Shown here one piece after another: positions 1-9,470 of a DNA stretch of 64,000 nt. Position numbers and translations under genes: made by a program. Positions within the stretch are counted from its first letter, which is position 1. Each line of letters opens with the position of its first letter. Source of the DNA: Paraburkholderia ultramafica (GTDB lineage Bacteria; Pseudomonadota; Gammaproteobacteria; Burkholderiales; Burkholderiaceae); contig NZ_CADIKK010000014.1 of assembly GCF_902859915.1 (NCBI RefSeq), positions 1-64,000 on the forward strand, written 5' to 3'. Below the pieces are notes generated by a model. That model was not told the DNA's origin, made no database searches, and saw nothing but the letters and a program-made list of their open reading frames with translations.

Positions 1-159
1 AAGCCGGTAGAGCAGCTCGTAACCGGCTGAGAGGCGCGTGGCGCCCGGCACATAGGCCAATGGACTGGCGGGATTCGCGAACGATTTCGACGCGGCCTGG
101 GCCCAGGCGGTAAGGGGGCTCAACATCGCCCGCTGGAATTCGTGCAGTTGGTAGAGCAT
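1..159 (-). CDS. phaZ: Intracellular polyhydroxybutyrate depolymerase, N-terminal part (cut by window edge)
   Basis: Only the first 53 codons are present; the gene continues beyond position 1. The N-terminus (MLYQLHEFQRAML, then an Ala/Ser-rich stretch and a PLAYVPG segment leading into GYELLYRL) is the conserved start of cytoplasmic PHB depolymerases in Burkholderiaceae and rhizobia, which hydrolyse stored polyhydroxybutyrate granules. The ATG at 157-159 is preceded by a GGAG ribosome binding site. The catalytic lipase box lies outside the window, so the call rests on the N-terminal signature alone. A well-spaced sigma70 promoter lies about 110 bp upstream. Confidence 0.8.
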   Translation of the reverse strand, partial: MLYQLHEFQRAMLSPLTAWAQAASKSFANPASPLAYVPGATRLSAGYELLYRL

Positions 160-268
160 AGGTGCTCCGTGTTAAGCGGTTCGCATGGGGCTTCGCAAAC
201 ACGCGTGAAGCGTTGCGGCGGGCCATTATGGTTGTAGGCACATTGTTTTTTGGCCGACAGTTTGCTCG

Positions 269-297
269 ATCATATCGAACAAAGTGCATTTGTGCAA
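269..297 (-). promoter_or_regulatory. Sigma70-type promoter upstream of phaZ
   Basis: Reading the minus strand, TTGCAC (292-297) and TATGAT (269-274) are separated by exactly 17 bp. This places a start site near 262 and a leader of about 100 nt before the phaZ ATG. No other gene lies in this 180-bp gap. The hexamers are seen directly; activity is inferred. Confidence 0.55.
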
Positions 298-339
298 TGC
301 AGCAATCTGCGCGCGAGTAGCCCGCAAACTGTCATTCAA

Positions 340-2220
340 TCATGCTACCGGCGATGTTGCCGCGCCGCTATCGGGGGTTGCCTCAGCCTTAAGTTTTCCT
401 GATGGGTTGCCGTCATGGGCCGGATGGCCGGTTGCCTGCGCCATCTCCTGTTCGTGCTTCATCAGGTTCAGACCGGTGTGCACCAGCGCCACATGCGAAA
501 ACGCCTGCGGAAAATTGCCGACCAGGCGCTTCGCAGCCGGATCGTACTCTTCGGCAAGCAGGCCGACGTCGTTGCACAGCGCGAGCAGCCGTTCGTACAT
601 CGCAATCGCTTCGTCGATGCGGCCTTGCAGCGCCAGGTTGTCCACCATCCAGAACGAGCAGGCGAGGAACGTGCCTTCGCCGGGCGGCAGGCCGTCGTCG
701 TATTCGGTGGTGCGATAGCGCATCACGAAGCCGTCGCGCATCAGGTCCTTCTCGATCGCCGCCACGGTGCCTTTGATGCGCGGATCGTGCGGCGGCAGGA
801 AACCGAGCATCGGCATCAGCAGCACGCTCGCGTCGAGCTGGTCGCTGCCGTAGGACTGCGAGAACGCGTTGAGCGCGGGATTCCACGCCTTTTCACACAC
901 TTGCGCGTGAATTTTCGCGCGGGTCGCGCGCCATTCGTCGAGCGGGCCGTCGAGCTTGAACATCTCGGCCGAGCGGATGGCGCGATCGAACGCGACCCAC
1001 GCCATCACCTTCGAGAAGGTGAAATGCTGGCGGCCGCCGCGCGTTTCCCAAATGCCTTCGTCGGGCTCCTGCCAGATCGTGTCGAGGTGGCCCAGCAGCG
1101 CGCGCTGCACGTTCCACGCGGTGTCGTCCGCCTGCAGGCCGCCGACGCGCGCCAGATGCAGTGCATTCATCACTTCGCCATAGACGTCGAGCTGGCGCTG
1201 GTCGACCGCGTTGTTGCCGATGCGCACCGGCTGCGCGCCTTGATAACCCGGCAGCCAGTCGATTTCGAGTTCCGGCAGCCGCCGCTCGCCGGCGATCCCA
1301 TACATGATCTGCAACTGATCCGGCGCGCCGGCCATCACGCGGCCGAGCCAGCTGCGCCACGCGCGCGCTTCGTCGTAGTAGCCGCCGCGCATCATCGCGA
1401 GCAGCGTGATAGTGGCATCGCGCAGCCAGCAGTAGCGGTAGTCCCAGTTGCGCGTGCCGCCGAGCTGTTCCGGCAGCGACGTGGTGGGCGCGGCGACGAT
1501 GCCGCCGGTCGGCTCGTAGGCGAGCGCCTTCAGCGTGATCAGCGAGCGGCGGATCGGCTCGGCCCAGCGGCCTTCGACGGTGCCGCGCGCCGACCATTCG
1601 AGCCAGTGATTCTCGGTGCGCGCTAGCGCCGTGTGCGGATCGCGCGCGGGCGGGATGCGCAGATGCGAAGCCGCATAGGCCAGCGAAAACGGCACCCGCT
1701 CGCCTTCGCTCACGGTGAACTCGGCGACGGTCTTCATGTCTTCGCCGCGCAACTCGACCGGCGTGCGCAGCACCGCGTTGTCCGGTCCGACGATCGCCTT
1801 GATGCCGCTGTCGTGCTTGAGCCGGTCGACCCACGGAATCGAAAAGCCGTAGTCGAAGCGCAGCACCAGCTCCATCTTCATGCGCACGGTGCCGCGTTTG
1901 CCGACGACGATGCGCACCAACTCCGACCAGCCATTGCCCGGCGGCATGAAGTCGACCAGCGTGACGGCGCCTTCGGAGGTTTCAAAATCGGTTTCGAGGA
2001 TCATGGTTTCGCCGCGATAGCGGCGCGCGATGCTCGGCGCGGTGTCCGCGACCGGGGAGATCAGCCAGCGGCCGTTGTCGGGCGTGCCGAGCAGGGCGGC
2101 GAAGCAGGCCCCGGAGTCGAAGCGCGGCCAGCAGAGCCAGTCGACGGAACCTTCGCGGGAGACGAGCGCGGCCGTATGGCCGTCGCCGATGAGCGCATAG
2201 TCTTCGATGAGTGCGGGCAT
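340..2220 (-). CDS. Glycoside hydrolase family 15 (glucoamylase/trehalase-like) protein
   Basis: A 626-aa protein with the full layout of bacterial GH15 enzymes. The N-terminal beta-sandwich begins with IEDYALIGDGHTAALV and SVDWLCWPRFDS, and an (alpha/alpha)6 barrel follows. The WDYRYCWLRDA motif is present. The general acid lies in EPDEGIWETRG (about residues 385-395) and the general base in LLAEEYDP (about residue 555). The family releases glucose from alpha-glucans, and some relatives act on trehalose. There is no signal peptide, so it is cytoplasmic, perhaps acting in glycogen or trehalose turnover. The C-terminal 40 residues are low-complexity. It is transcribed in the same direction as phaZ, 180 bp away, but phaZ appears to have its own promoter. 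Confidence 0.9.
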   Translation of the reverse strand: MPALIEDYALIGDGHTAALVSREGSVDWLCWPRFDSGACFAALLGTPDNGRWLISPVADTAPSIARRYRGETMILETDFETSEGAVTLVDFMPPGNGWSELVRIVVGKRGTVRMKMELVLRFDYGFSIPWVDRLKHDSGIKAIVGPDNAVLRTPVELRGEDMKTVAEFTVSEGERVPFSLAYAASHLRIPPARDPHTALARTENHWLEWSARGTVEGRWAEPIRRSLITLKALAYEPTGGIVAAPTTSLPEQLGGTRNWDYRYCWLRDATITLLAMMRGGYYDEARAWRSWLGRVMAGAPDQLQIMYGIAGERRLPELEIDWLPGYQGAQPVRIGNNAVDQRQLDVYGEVMNALHLARVGGLQADDTAWNVQRALLGHLDTIWQEPDEGIWETRGGRQHFTFSKVMAWVAFDRAIRSAEMFKLDGPLDEWRATRAKIHAQVCEKAWNPALNAFSQSYGSDQLDASVLLMPMLGFLPPHDPRIKGTVAAIEKDLMRDGFVMRYRTTEYDDGLPPGEGTFLACSFWMVDNLALQGRIDEAIAMYERLLALCNDVGLLAEEYDPAAKRLVGNFPQAFSHVALVHTGLNLMKHEQEMAQATGHPAHDGNPSGKLKAEATPDSGAATSPVA

Positions 2221-2450
2221 GGGGAGCGTGTCAGTGATGACGCGTGGCGAGGGCCGCCGCGCCGGGGTCGTCGTTATTACCGGACTCGCATGATGCGCTT
2301 TGGTTCATCACGCAATGCGGCAAAACGTGAGTTGGTAATTTGTCAAACCAATGCCTACAATCGGACTTCGTGCCGACGTCCGGAGCCTTCCGGGTCGCGA
2401 GTCGGCCTTGCCCATGGCGTATGCAGACGCCGTTTCCGAGGACGAAAGCT

Positions 2451-2696
2451 ATGCTGAATCCGTCGAAATCCGATTGCATCACGATTCTCTCGGCCGCCAG
2501 CGAACTCGCTGACGATTCAATGTTGCCGCTCGATCATGGCCGGCTGGGCCTGAGCCGCAACGGCATGCTGGCCGCAGCGTCTTTTCTGGTCGAACGGGCT
2601 TGCTTCCGGCGCTATCAGGAAGGTGACGGCCATTATGCCGTCGGCGCGCTGTCGCTGCAGGGGCGTTTGCGGCTCGACCAGCTTTCGAACGGTTGA
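2451..2696 (+). CDS. Conserved small protein of unknown function (81 aa)
   Basis: The ATG at 2451 has a purine-rich GAGGACGAAAG ribosome binding site just upstream. The frame stays open further upstream (to 2340), but that extension has no such site. The protein starts MLNPSKSDCITILSAASE and has a hydrophilic, mixed alpha/beta look with no membrane segment and no recognised motif. It is divergent from the GH15 gene, with a 230-bp gap between them that probably holds both promoters. Function unknown. Confidence 0.55.
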   Translation: MLNPSKSDCITILSAASELADDSMLPLDHGRLGLSRNGMLAAASFLVERACFRRYQEGDGHYAVGALSLQGRLRLDQLSNG

Positions 2697-2889
2697 GCGT
2701 CGGCGCTGGGGCAGTTTCATTTCCGCCGCGGCGCTCCCGCAGTCCTGCTCTCCCTCATCCATCCGCGCGGCCGCCGCCATGCGCGTGCGCATCGTCGCGC
2801 GTGGTGCGCCGGCGATGCGGGACGCAGCCGGACCCGCGCCGCGCCCGCTCGTGCGCCTGTTGCCGCTTGCGCCGGCTGACTGCGCCCGC

Positions 2890-3042
2890 TCAGAAGTGCC
2901 TCGACCCGACGTCGAAGATCCCAATGATGCCGATGATGATCAGATAGAGCGCGACGATGTAGTTCAGCAGGCGCGGCATGACGAGAATCAGAATGCCGGC
3001 GATCAACGAAACGACCGGGCCGAGACTGAGTGTGACGTTCAT
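2890..3042 (-). CDS. DUF3096-type small membrane protein
   Basis: Fifty residues, almost entirely two hydrophobic helices: LGPVVSLIAGILILVMP and LLNYIVALYLIIIGIIGIF, with a short tail. This matches DUF3096 proteins, tiny inner-membrane proteins of unknown role. The start at 3042 is preferred over an upstream in-frame ATG at 3090 because GGAG lies 7 nt before it and the family has this length. Confidence 0.75.
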   Translation of the reverse strand: MNVTLSLGPVVSLIAGILILVMPRLLNYIVALYLIIIGIIGIFDVGSRHF

Positions 3043-3286
3043 GAAGACTCCGTAGTTGTGAGTGTGAGACGCCAGGACGCGATTGAACAAACGCCCCGCG
3101 ACGCGGGACAGGAGCTACCGATGCACGCCGGGTGCCGGTAGCCGGATCCGCTGCATGATCCGCTGCTTGATCCGACATAACGCTTTTATACTTGCCTCGA
3201 TAAGAACAACGCTCGACCCTCCGCGTGGCGGACCAGAGACACGACAACAATTGCTTCGACCCAATAACCGATGTCCAGGAGGTCAT

Positions 3287-4609
3287 ATGCTTCGTGGTCG
3301 CCGGGCCGCCGTGCGTGCCGTTTCGAGTTCTGCTTCGCCTTATGCTGCGCTTTCTTTTGCACCTTCCGCCGCTGCATCCGCTGGGTGGCGCACAGGGCGG
3401 CCTGTTCCTCTGCGCGCCGCCCGCTCGATAATAAAAGGTTTCGTGCTCATGGTCTCGATTGTTGCTTCGCATGCGTATGCGCAAGATTCCGGCCCGGTCC
3501 CCGCGGACGGCGTCTACAACATGCTGGTCGGCACGTACACCGCCGGCAAGAGCGAGGGCATCTACGTCTACCGCTTCGACACGAAGACGGGTGCGGCCAC
3601 GCGCGTGTCGGTGGCGCAGACGGTCAATCCGTCTTTCCTCGTGGTGAGCCGCGACCGCCGCTTCGTCTACGCGGTCAACGAATTGCCCGGTGACAACGGC
3701 CCGGCCACGCAGCGCGGCGGCGTCAGCGCGTTTCGCTTCGACGCCGCGCGCGGGCAACTGATGTTCCTCAACAAGGTGTCGTCGGATGGCAACGATCCGT
3801 GCTACCTGAGCCTGTCGCCCGATGAGAAGTATCTGCTGGGCGCGAACTACTCGGTGGCGCCCGACCCGGGCGGCAGCTTCGCGGTGTTCCCGGTGCAGGC
3901 CGACGGCCAGCTCGGCACGTCGGTGCTGACCGTGCATCACGAGGGCGGCGGACCGGTGAAGGGGCGTCAGGACAACTCGCACGTGCACTCCACCGTGTTT
4001 TCGGCGGACGGCCGCTATCTGTTCACGCAAGACCTCGGCGCCGACAAGCTGTACTCGTACCACTACGCGCCGGGCGACAGCCACGGCCCGGTCACGCCGA
4101 CCGACTCGGGCTACACCCGGCAGAAGCCGGGCACGGGTCCGCGCCATCTGGTGTTCGGCGCGGACGGCAAGCACGCGTATCTGACGAGCGAACTGGCCGC
4201 CACGGTCAGCACCTTCGACTACCGCGACGGCAAGCTCACCCCGGTGCAAACGCTGCCGCTGACGGAGCCGGGTTTCAAGGGGGCGGTGGGCGCGGCGGCG
4301 ATCCGTCTGTCGCCGGACGGGCGCTTCGTGTACGCGTCCAATCGCGGCGACGCGAACGAGATCGTGATCTTCTCGGTCGATCCCGCCAATGGGCATCTGA
4401 AGAAGATCGGACATCAATCGAGCCTCGGCAAGTCGCCGCGTGAATTCGCGATCGACCCGACCGGCAACTGGCTGATCGTCGGTAATCAGAACAGCGATAC
4501 CGTCTATGTGTTCAAGCGCGATCAGCAGAGCGGCCTGCTCGATCCGACGCCGAAGCAGCACTTCGAACTCGGCTCGCCGGTGGATTTCAAGCTGGTGTCG
4601 CCGTCATGA
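3287..4609 (+). CDS. Secreted lactonase-family beta-propeller (6-phosphogluconolactonase type)
   Basis: The mature part, from about residue 70 (VYNMLVGTYTAGKSEGIYVYRF) to the end, follows the YbhE/Pgl seven-bladed propeller pattern, with repeated SPDGRFVYASNRG and PREFAIDPTGNWLIVGNQ blades. The family hydrolyses 6-phosphogluconolactone or related lactones. The chosen ATG has an AGGAGGTC ribosome binding site 4 nt upstream. The first ~65 residues are unusually long for a leader: basic and Ala-rich, then a hydrophobic stretch ending in ASHAYAQDS that looks like a signal-peptidase site. An export signal on this family would put it in the periplasm, which does not fit a purely cytoplasmic pentose-phosphate role. 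It ends before a bidirectional terminator. Confidence 0.8.
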   Translation: MLRGRRAAVRAVSSSASPYAALSFAPSAAASAGWRTGRPVPLRAARSIIKGFVLMVSIVASHAYAQDSGPVPADGVYNMLVGTYTAGKSEGIYVYRFDTKTGAATRVSVAQTVNPSFLVVSRDRRFVYAVNELPGDNGPATQRGGVSAFRFDAARGQLMFLNKVSSDGNDPCYLSLSPDEKYLLGANYSVAPDPGGSFAVFPVQADGQLGTSVLTVHHEGGGPVKGRQDNSHVHSTVFSADGRYLFTQDLGADKLYSYHYAPGDSHGPVTPTDSGYTRQKPGTGPRHLVFGADGKHAYLTSELAATVSTFDYRDGKLTPVQTLPLTEPGFKGAVGAAAIRLSPDGRFVYASNRGDANEIVIFSVDPANGHLKKIGHQSSLGKSPREFAIDPTGNWLIVGNQNSDTVYVFKRDQQSGLLDPTPKQHFELGSPVDFKLVSPS

Positions 4610-4653
4610 CGGACGGCTCTGCGCGCGGTCTGAGCTGAACGCGCGGGCGGGAT

Positions 4654-4692
4654 GAAAAAAACACGGGCCGCTTGAAGCGGCCCGTGTTTTTT
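4654..4692. terminator. Bidirectional rho-independent terminator
   Basis: ACACGGGCCGCTT and AAGCGGCCCGTGT form a near-continuous hairpin with A-runs on the left and T-runs on the right. It can therefore stop transcription of both converging genes, the lactonase (+) and ftsK (-). Confidence 0.9.
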
Positions 4693-4784
4693 GCGGCTGA
4701 GTGTGCGTCGCAGTCGGTTGCGGTCCCTTGCCGCCTGCCGCCGCCCGTCGCCTTTTCGACTGGCGGCAGCGGCGCGCCGGCCCG

Positions 4785-7700
4785 CTATTCCGCCGGCCCA
4801 GGCGCCAGCACTTCGCGGCTGCCGTTGATGCTCATCGCCGACACGAGGCCCGCCGTTTCCATCTGTTCGACCAGACGCGCCGCGCGGTTATAGCCGATGC
4901 GCAACTGTCGCTGCACCGACGAAATCGACGCGCGCCGCGTGCGCACCACGAACGCGACCGCTTCGTCGTAGAGCGGGTCGGCTTCGGCATCCGGCGATTC
5001 GCCGAACAGGTCCTGGGCCGCGCCGCCGTCGGTGGCCGGGCCGTCGAGAATGCCTTCCTCGTATTGCGGCTCGCCGAACTGCTTCAGATACTCGACGATC
5101 CGATGCACTTCCTCGTCGGCGACGAATGCGCCGTGCACGCGTTGCGGGTAACCGGTGCCCGGCGGCAGGAACAGCATGTCACCCTGGCCGAGCAGCGACT
5201 CGGCGCCCATCTGATCGAGAATCGTGCGCGAGTCGATCTTCGACGACACCTGGAACGCGACGCGCGTCGGGATGTTCGCCTTGATGAGCCCGGTGATCAC
5301 GTCCACCGAAGGGCGCTGCGTCGCCAGAATCAGATGGATGCCGGCCGCGCGCGCCTTCTGCGCGAGCCGCGCGATCAGCTCTTCGATCTTCTTGCCCGCG
5401 ACCATCATCAGGTCGGCGAGCTCGTCGATCACGACCACGATCAGCGGCAGCGGCGCGAGCGGCTCGGGCGCCTCAGGCGTCAGCGAGAACGGGTTGCCGA
5501 GCTTCTTGCCCTTGGCTTCGGTGTCGCGGATTTTCTGGTTGAAGCCGGCGAGGTTGCGCACGCCGACCGCGGACATCAGCCGGTAGCGTTTTTCCATTTC
5601 GCCGACACACCAGTTCAGCGCGTTGGCCGCCAGTTTCATGTCGGTGACGACCGGCGCGAGCAGATGCGGAATGCCTTCGTACACCGAAAGCTCCAGCATC
5701 TTCGGGTCGATCATGATCAGGCGCACTTCTTCGGGCGTCGCTTTATAGAGCAGCGAGCAGATCATTGCGTTGATCGCGACCGACTTGCCCGAACCGGTCG
5801 TGCCCGCGACCAGCATGTGCGGCGCCTTCGCCAGATCGGCGACCACCGGATGGCCGGTGATGTCCTTGCCCATCGCCAGCGTCAACTGCGAATGCGAGTT
5901 CTGATAGACGCTCGCTTCGAGGATCTCGGACAGACGGATCGTCTGGCGCTTGGCGTTCGGCAATTCGAGGCCCATGCAGGTCTTGCCGGGAATCGTTTCG
6001 ACCACGCGGATCGACGTGAGGCCGAGACCGCGCGACAGGTCCTTCATCAGGCCGACGATCTGACTGCCGCGCACGCCGAGCGCCGGCTCGACTTCGAAGC
6101 GCGTGATGACCGGACCGGCCGATGCGCCGACCACGGTGACCGGCACCTTGAATTCCTGCAGACGCTGCTCGATCAGCAGACCGGTTTCGATGAGCTTTTC
6201 TTCGGAGACCGGTTCGACGTCGGTGTCCGCGCGCGCGAGCAGATCGAGCGTCGGCAATTCGACCATCGACGCGGCGGGGGCGCGGAACTCGAAGCCGTTG
6301 GCCGGCGCGTGGCCGCGTAGCGGTGGGCGCTGGACGGCGGGTTCCGGGGTCGGCTCGGTGGTGAGTTGGGGTGGTGGTGGGGCGGTGGGGGGGCCTGGGG
6401 TTGTTGGTGTTGTCGACGCTATTGCGGCGATGGACGGTTCGCTGCTGGGGGCGTCGGCGATAGCGGGTGCAAATGCGCTGAGCGTTTCTTCAACGCGGTC
6501 GGCGGATGCCGACCGCGCGGCTTGAGCAGCGAAACCTGGGAAGCGAACCACGTTCGACGACGCGTGCGGCTCGACGCTTTGCGGCGTTACGGACGCAGCG
6601 AGGTTTGCTGCGTTCGTTGCGGTTGACGAAGCGAATGCGCCTGCCGGTTCCGATACGTCTGGCAGGGGAGGGGCGTCCACCGTTTCCGTGTTGTGCGACG
6701 GTGCCGATTCGCTCGCGCTGGCGACGTGCAGCGGCGCGGTGTCGTGGGATGTCCGCACTGCAGGTTCCGACGTAGCAGGTACAGATGCAGCAGGCACAAA
6801 CGCGGCATCCACAGCCGCAGCTTCAGCCATATCCACAGCCGCCACGTTTGCCGCCAGCACCGGCGTATCCGTCAACGGCGCATGAATGATCGGCGGCTCA
6901 ATCGGCCATTGCACGACGGACTCGGTGCTTGCCTCGACCGGCGTATCGATTGCGGTTTCCATCCATGCCGGTTCGATGGGCGCCGTTTCGACCGGCGCTT
7001 GCGCAAACGACGGCGCCGATGCACGCTCGACGACCTCCTGCAAAGGTTCATACGCGCTAGCCGACGCAGCCGTCTGAACCGCGCCGATACCCTGCGCACC
7101 GTCGCCGGATTGCTCGACCTCGACCGACGGCGCGGCGTTCGCCGCAGCCACAACCTTCACGCCTTCCGCACTGCTGCTGCGCGCGAGGCTCACGCCGGCC
7201 AGATCGGTCCAGCGCGCGGCGTTTTCCGCGATGCTGCGAAGCGTCTCCTCGACGCTGGCGGGCGGCGAGACTTTCTGCGTTGTCGCCATTGGCCGCGTGT
7301 AGCTCGGAGTCGGCCGACGCGTGGCCGACGTCGGTGTGACGCCGTTCGCAAGCGGGGCGGCCGGGAATGGTTGGCCAGGTATCGCGGTGCGGGTGACCGG
7401 AGCCGCTGCGCCCGCCGCGCCCTGCATCGTCGACGGGCGGCTCGCGCCGGCCGCGGCATTCGCCAGCGAACCCGCAGCCGAGCTGGTAGCCGCGCCCGAA
7501 GCAGTGCGTGCCGCCGCGCCGGCGTGCGCCGCCTTCGCTGACGCGCCCGACGCGCCAGCCGCGGCGGCCGCAGCCGCCAAACCCGCGCCGGCGCCAAACG
7601 ATCCTGCCGAGCGCTGCTCACCGGCCGAGCGCCGGCCGACCTGCAACGCGGCATCGCGAGGCACAGCGCCAGATGCGCCAGATGCGCCTGATGCGCCAAA

Positions 7701-8552
7701 TGCCCCAGTCCCCACCGCCGCTCCCGCCACCGACGCACCCGCACGCGGCGCCGTCTCACGTAACCATCCCGCTGGCGCGACCGGCTCGGTCGGCATGAAC
7801 GCCGCCTTATCCGCATTCGGCGCCTGGTTTTGCACCGACGCCTGCCGCGGCGAAGTCGACGCGCCGGTGCGCAGCACCGGCTCGATCTGCGTCGGCTGGC
7901 TGCGCGGTGTTGGCGCGCCTGCGCGCCAGCTCGACCCGGCACCACGCGCCGCCGCGTCCCTGCCCGCCGCGGTGCCGGCTTTGCCAGCACCAGCACCAGC
8001 ACCAGCCGTACCCGCACCACGCCCGCTCGCCGGCGGCCGCCAGACCGTCGGACGCGCATAGCGTCCATTGCTTTTCGGCGCCATCGTGTTGGTGGCCGGC
8101 GAAACGTGCGACGGCAAACCGTCGTCGACGCTGCGATGCCGACGCGCTGCTTCGTCGCGCTTAGCCAAACCGCGCGACAGACCGAGACCGAACGCGCCAT
8201 CCGCCCAGGCGGCGAAATCGCGCCAGCGGAAGTCGATCAGCCAGGGCAGGCTGATCGCGAGCAGTGCGAGCGCCGCGAGCGGCGTGCCGATATGTCCGAG
8301 CAGATGGCCGAAGCCCGCGGCCAGCGCATGGCCCAGGCCATTGACGCCGGCCACGCCGATCAGCGACGCCTCCAGCGTGCAGCTCGCCGCCATCACACAG
8401 ACGAAGCCCAGCCAAAGACGGATCGTGCCGGGGCCGCGCAAGCCTGCGCCGCCCGGCAGCACCGACTTCACGAGACGCCACAAGAGAGGAATGAACCAGA
8501 CGGCCGACCCGCCGAACCAGCCGAAAACTACCGTGTGCATACTAGACATCAA
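4785..8552 (-). CDS. ftsK: DNA translocase FtsK
   Basis: A 1255-aa FtsK/SpoIIIE translocase, which pumps chromosomal DNA at the closing septum and activates XerCD at dif. The N-terminus has three or four membrane segments within residues 1-115. A very long low-complexity linker rich in Ala, Ser, Thr and Pro follows (about 150-740). The motor has Walker A GTTGSGKS at about 917-924 and Walker B LIVVVIDELADLMM. The C-terminal winged-helix gamma domain starts near DPLYDEAVAFV and would read KOPS sequences. A second start, MHTVVF, lies four codons in. The linker DNA contains near-repeats such as gatgcgcca encoding Gly-Ala-Ser runs. Confidence 0.95.
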   Translation of the reverse strand: MMSSMHTVVFGWFGGSAVWFIPLLWRLVKSVLPGGAGLRGPGTIRLWLGFVCVMAASCTLEASLIGVAGVNGLGHALAAGFGHLLGHIGTPLAALALLAISLPWLIDFRWRDFAAWADGAFGLGLSRGLAKRDEAARRHRSVDDGLPSHVSPATNTMAPKSNGRYARPTVWRPPASGRGAGTAGAGAGAGKAGTAAGRDAAARGAGSSWRAGAPTPRSQPTQIEPVLRTGASTSPRQASVQNQAPNADKAAFMPTEPVAPAGWLRETAPRAGASVAGAAVGTGAFGASGASGASGAVPRDAALQVGRRSAGEQRSAGSFGAGAGLAAAAAAAGASGASAKAAHAGAAARTASGAATSSAAGSLANAAAGASRPSTMQGAAGAAAPVTRTAIPGQPFPAAPLANGVTPTSATRRPTPSYTRPMATTQKVSPPASVEETLRSIAENAARWTDLAGVSLARSSSAEGVKVVAAANAAPSVEVEQSGDGAQGIGAVQTAASASAYEPLQEVVERASAPSFAQAPVETAPIEPAWMETAIDTPVEASTESVVQWPIEPPIIHAPLTDTPVLAANVAAVDMAEAAAVDAAFVPAASVPATSEPAVRTSHDTAPLHVASASESAPSHNTETVDAPPLPDVSEPAGAFASSTATNAANLAASVTPQSVEPHASSNVVRFPGFAAQAARSASADRVEETLSAFAPAIADAPSSEPSIAAIASTTPTTPGPPTAPPPPQLTTEPTPEPAVQRPPLRGHAPANGFEFRAPAASMVELPTLDLLARADTDVEPVSEEKLIETGLLIEQRLQEFKVPVTVVGASAGPVITRFEVEPALGVRGSQIVGLMKDLSRGLGLTSIRVVETIPGKTCMGLELPNAKRQTIRLSEILEASVYQNSHSQLTLAMGKDITGHPVVADLAKAPHMLVAGTTGSGKSVAINAMICSLLYKATPEEVRLIMIDPKMLELSVYEGIPHLLAPVVTDMKLAANALNWCVGEMEKRYRLMSAVGVRNLAGFNQKIRDTEAKGKKLGNPFSLTPEAPEPLAPLPLIVVVIDELADLMMVAGKKIEELIARLAQKARAAGIHLILATQRPSVDVITGLIKANIPTRVAFQVSSKIDSRTILDQMGAESLLGQGDMLFLPPGTGYPQRVHGAFVADEEVHRIVEYLKQFGEPQYEEGILDGPATDGGAAQDLFGESPDAEADPLYDEAVAFVVRTRRASISSVQRQLRIGYNRAARLVEQMETAGLVSAMSINGSREVLAPGPAE

Positions 8553-8844
8553 CGAATGAGGGACGCGTAAAAACGCAATCCGTCGAGTTTAAACCGGCGA
8601 AGCCGAGGCTTCGAAGGCCGACGCAAGTATGCTTGCGTCCCATGGGAAAGCGGACCGCCGCGCGGCCCGCCATCGGCGAAAAACAACGGCTGACGAAGCG
8701 GTCCGCGCCCATCGCGCAGACCGCATCGAACGCGGCCGCACACGTTCGTTGGTGCATCGAACGGTTCACCCGCCGCCACACCACCACATCCACACCGAAC
8801 ATCACGCTGCCAACCGGCAATCCGCCTGCCGATGCGTGCGCCGT

Positions 8845-9384
8845 TCACCTGGCGCTGCGGTCGAAGGTCAGCGTGTCGCCGTTATCGAGTATCAGCTGCA
8901 TCTGCTGCGGCGCGCGCATCTGCACGCCGGTGCGGTCGATGCGCGTCAGCGCGTCGAGAAACACGCTTTCAATCTTGCCGCCCGGCGTCATGCACGCCAT
9001 GCGCGTGCTGCCCAGCGCGCCGAAGCTCAGCTTGCCGTCCTTCAACGCGTACGAACCCATGAAGCGGTTGCAGCCCGAAAAGCCGCTGGCGTGACGCTGG
9101 CCAGTCGCGGTGGAGAGCGTGAGCGTGAGCGGCTCACCCTGGTCCGCGGATGGAATCGCGCGCGCCGTGCCGTCGGCCTGTTTCCAGGCGCTCAGCACCC
9201 AGCTGGTGTCGTCGAGCAACTGGGCGGCGGCGGGATTGAACGGGTCGGGCGCCGGGGCTGCCGAGTCGGGATGCTTCGGCATCGCGCAGGCGCTCAACAG
9301 CGCGGCGACGCTCAGCGTGACGATGGCCGCGCGCAGAGACGGGGTGAAGCGCGCAACACGTCGCGCGGAGGAGCTTTGGAGCAT
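8845..9384 (-). CDS. META-domain lipoprotein (HslJ-like)
   Basis: The 179-aa product has a lipoprotein signal ending in LLSACAMP, with Cys33 as the predicted lipidated residue. A META domain follows: LDDTSWVLSAW, ATGQRHASGFSGCNRFMGSY, and a late TRMACMTPGGKIESVFLDAL segment. META proteins such as HslJ are envelope-associated and linked to stress or novobiocin tolerance, with no known enzyme activity. The start at 9384 follows a GAGGAACG ribosome binding site; an upstream in-frame ATG at 9453 would place extra charged residues before the signal. It is divergent from purT. Confidence 0.8.
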   Translation of the reverse strand: MLQSSSARRVARFTPSLRAAIVTLSVAALLSACAMPKHPDSAAPAPDPFNPAAAQLLDDTSWVLSAWKQADGTARAIPSADQGEPLTLTLSTATGQRHASGFSGCNRFMGSYALKDGKLSFGALGSTRMACMTPGGKIESVFLDALTRIDRTGVQMRAPQQMQLILDNGDTLTFDRSAR

Positions 9385-9430
9385 TGCGTCGTTCCTCTTC
9401 AAACTGGCGAAGGCGTAAGGGTAACGCACT

Positions 9431-9470
9431 AAGCTTGCCGCACGCGAGCGCAACGGCGTGCGGCAAGCTT
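9431..9470. repeat. Perfect 15-bp inverted repeat between divergent genes
   Basis: AAGCTTGCCGCACGC (9431-9445) and its exact reverse complement (9456-9470) flank a 10-nt spacer. It sits between the META-domain gene (-) and purT (+), where a terminator is not expected. There is no flanking T-run. It could be an operator, a leader hairpin of the META transcript, or a relic. Confidence 0.8.

Noticed and set aside
2717..4561. Long minus-strand open frame opposite the lactonase gene
   Set aside because: It is an antisense shadow of a high-GC gene: Arg-rich, no family signature, and its third positions mirror the real plus-strand gene.
4701..6320. 539-codon plus-strand open frame opposite ftsK
   Set aside because: Arg/His-rich antisense product with no domain; ftsK on the other strand has complete motifs.
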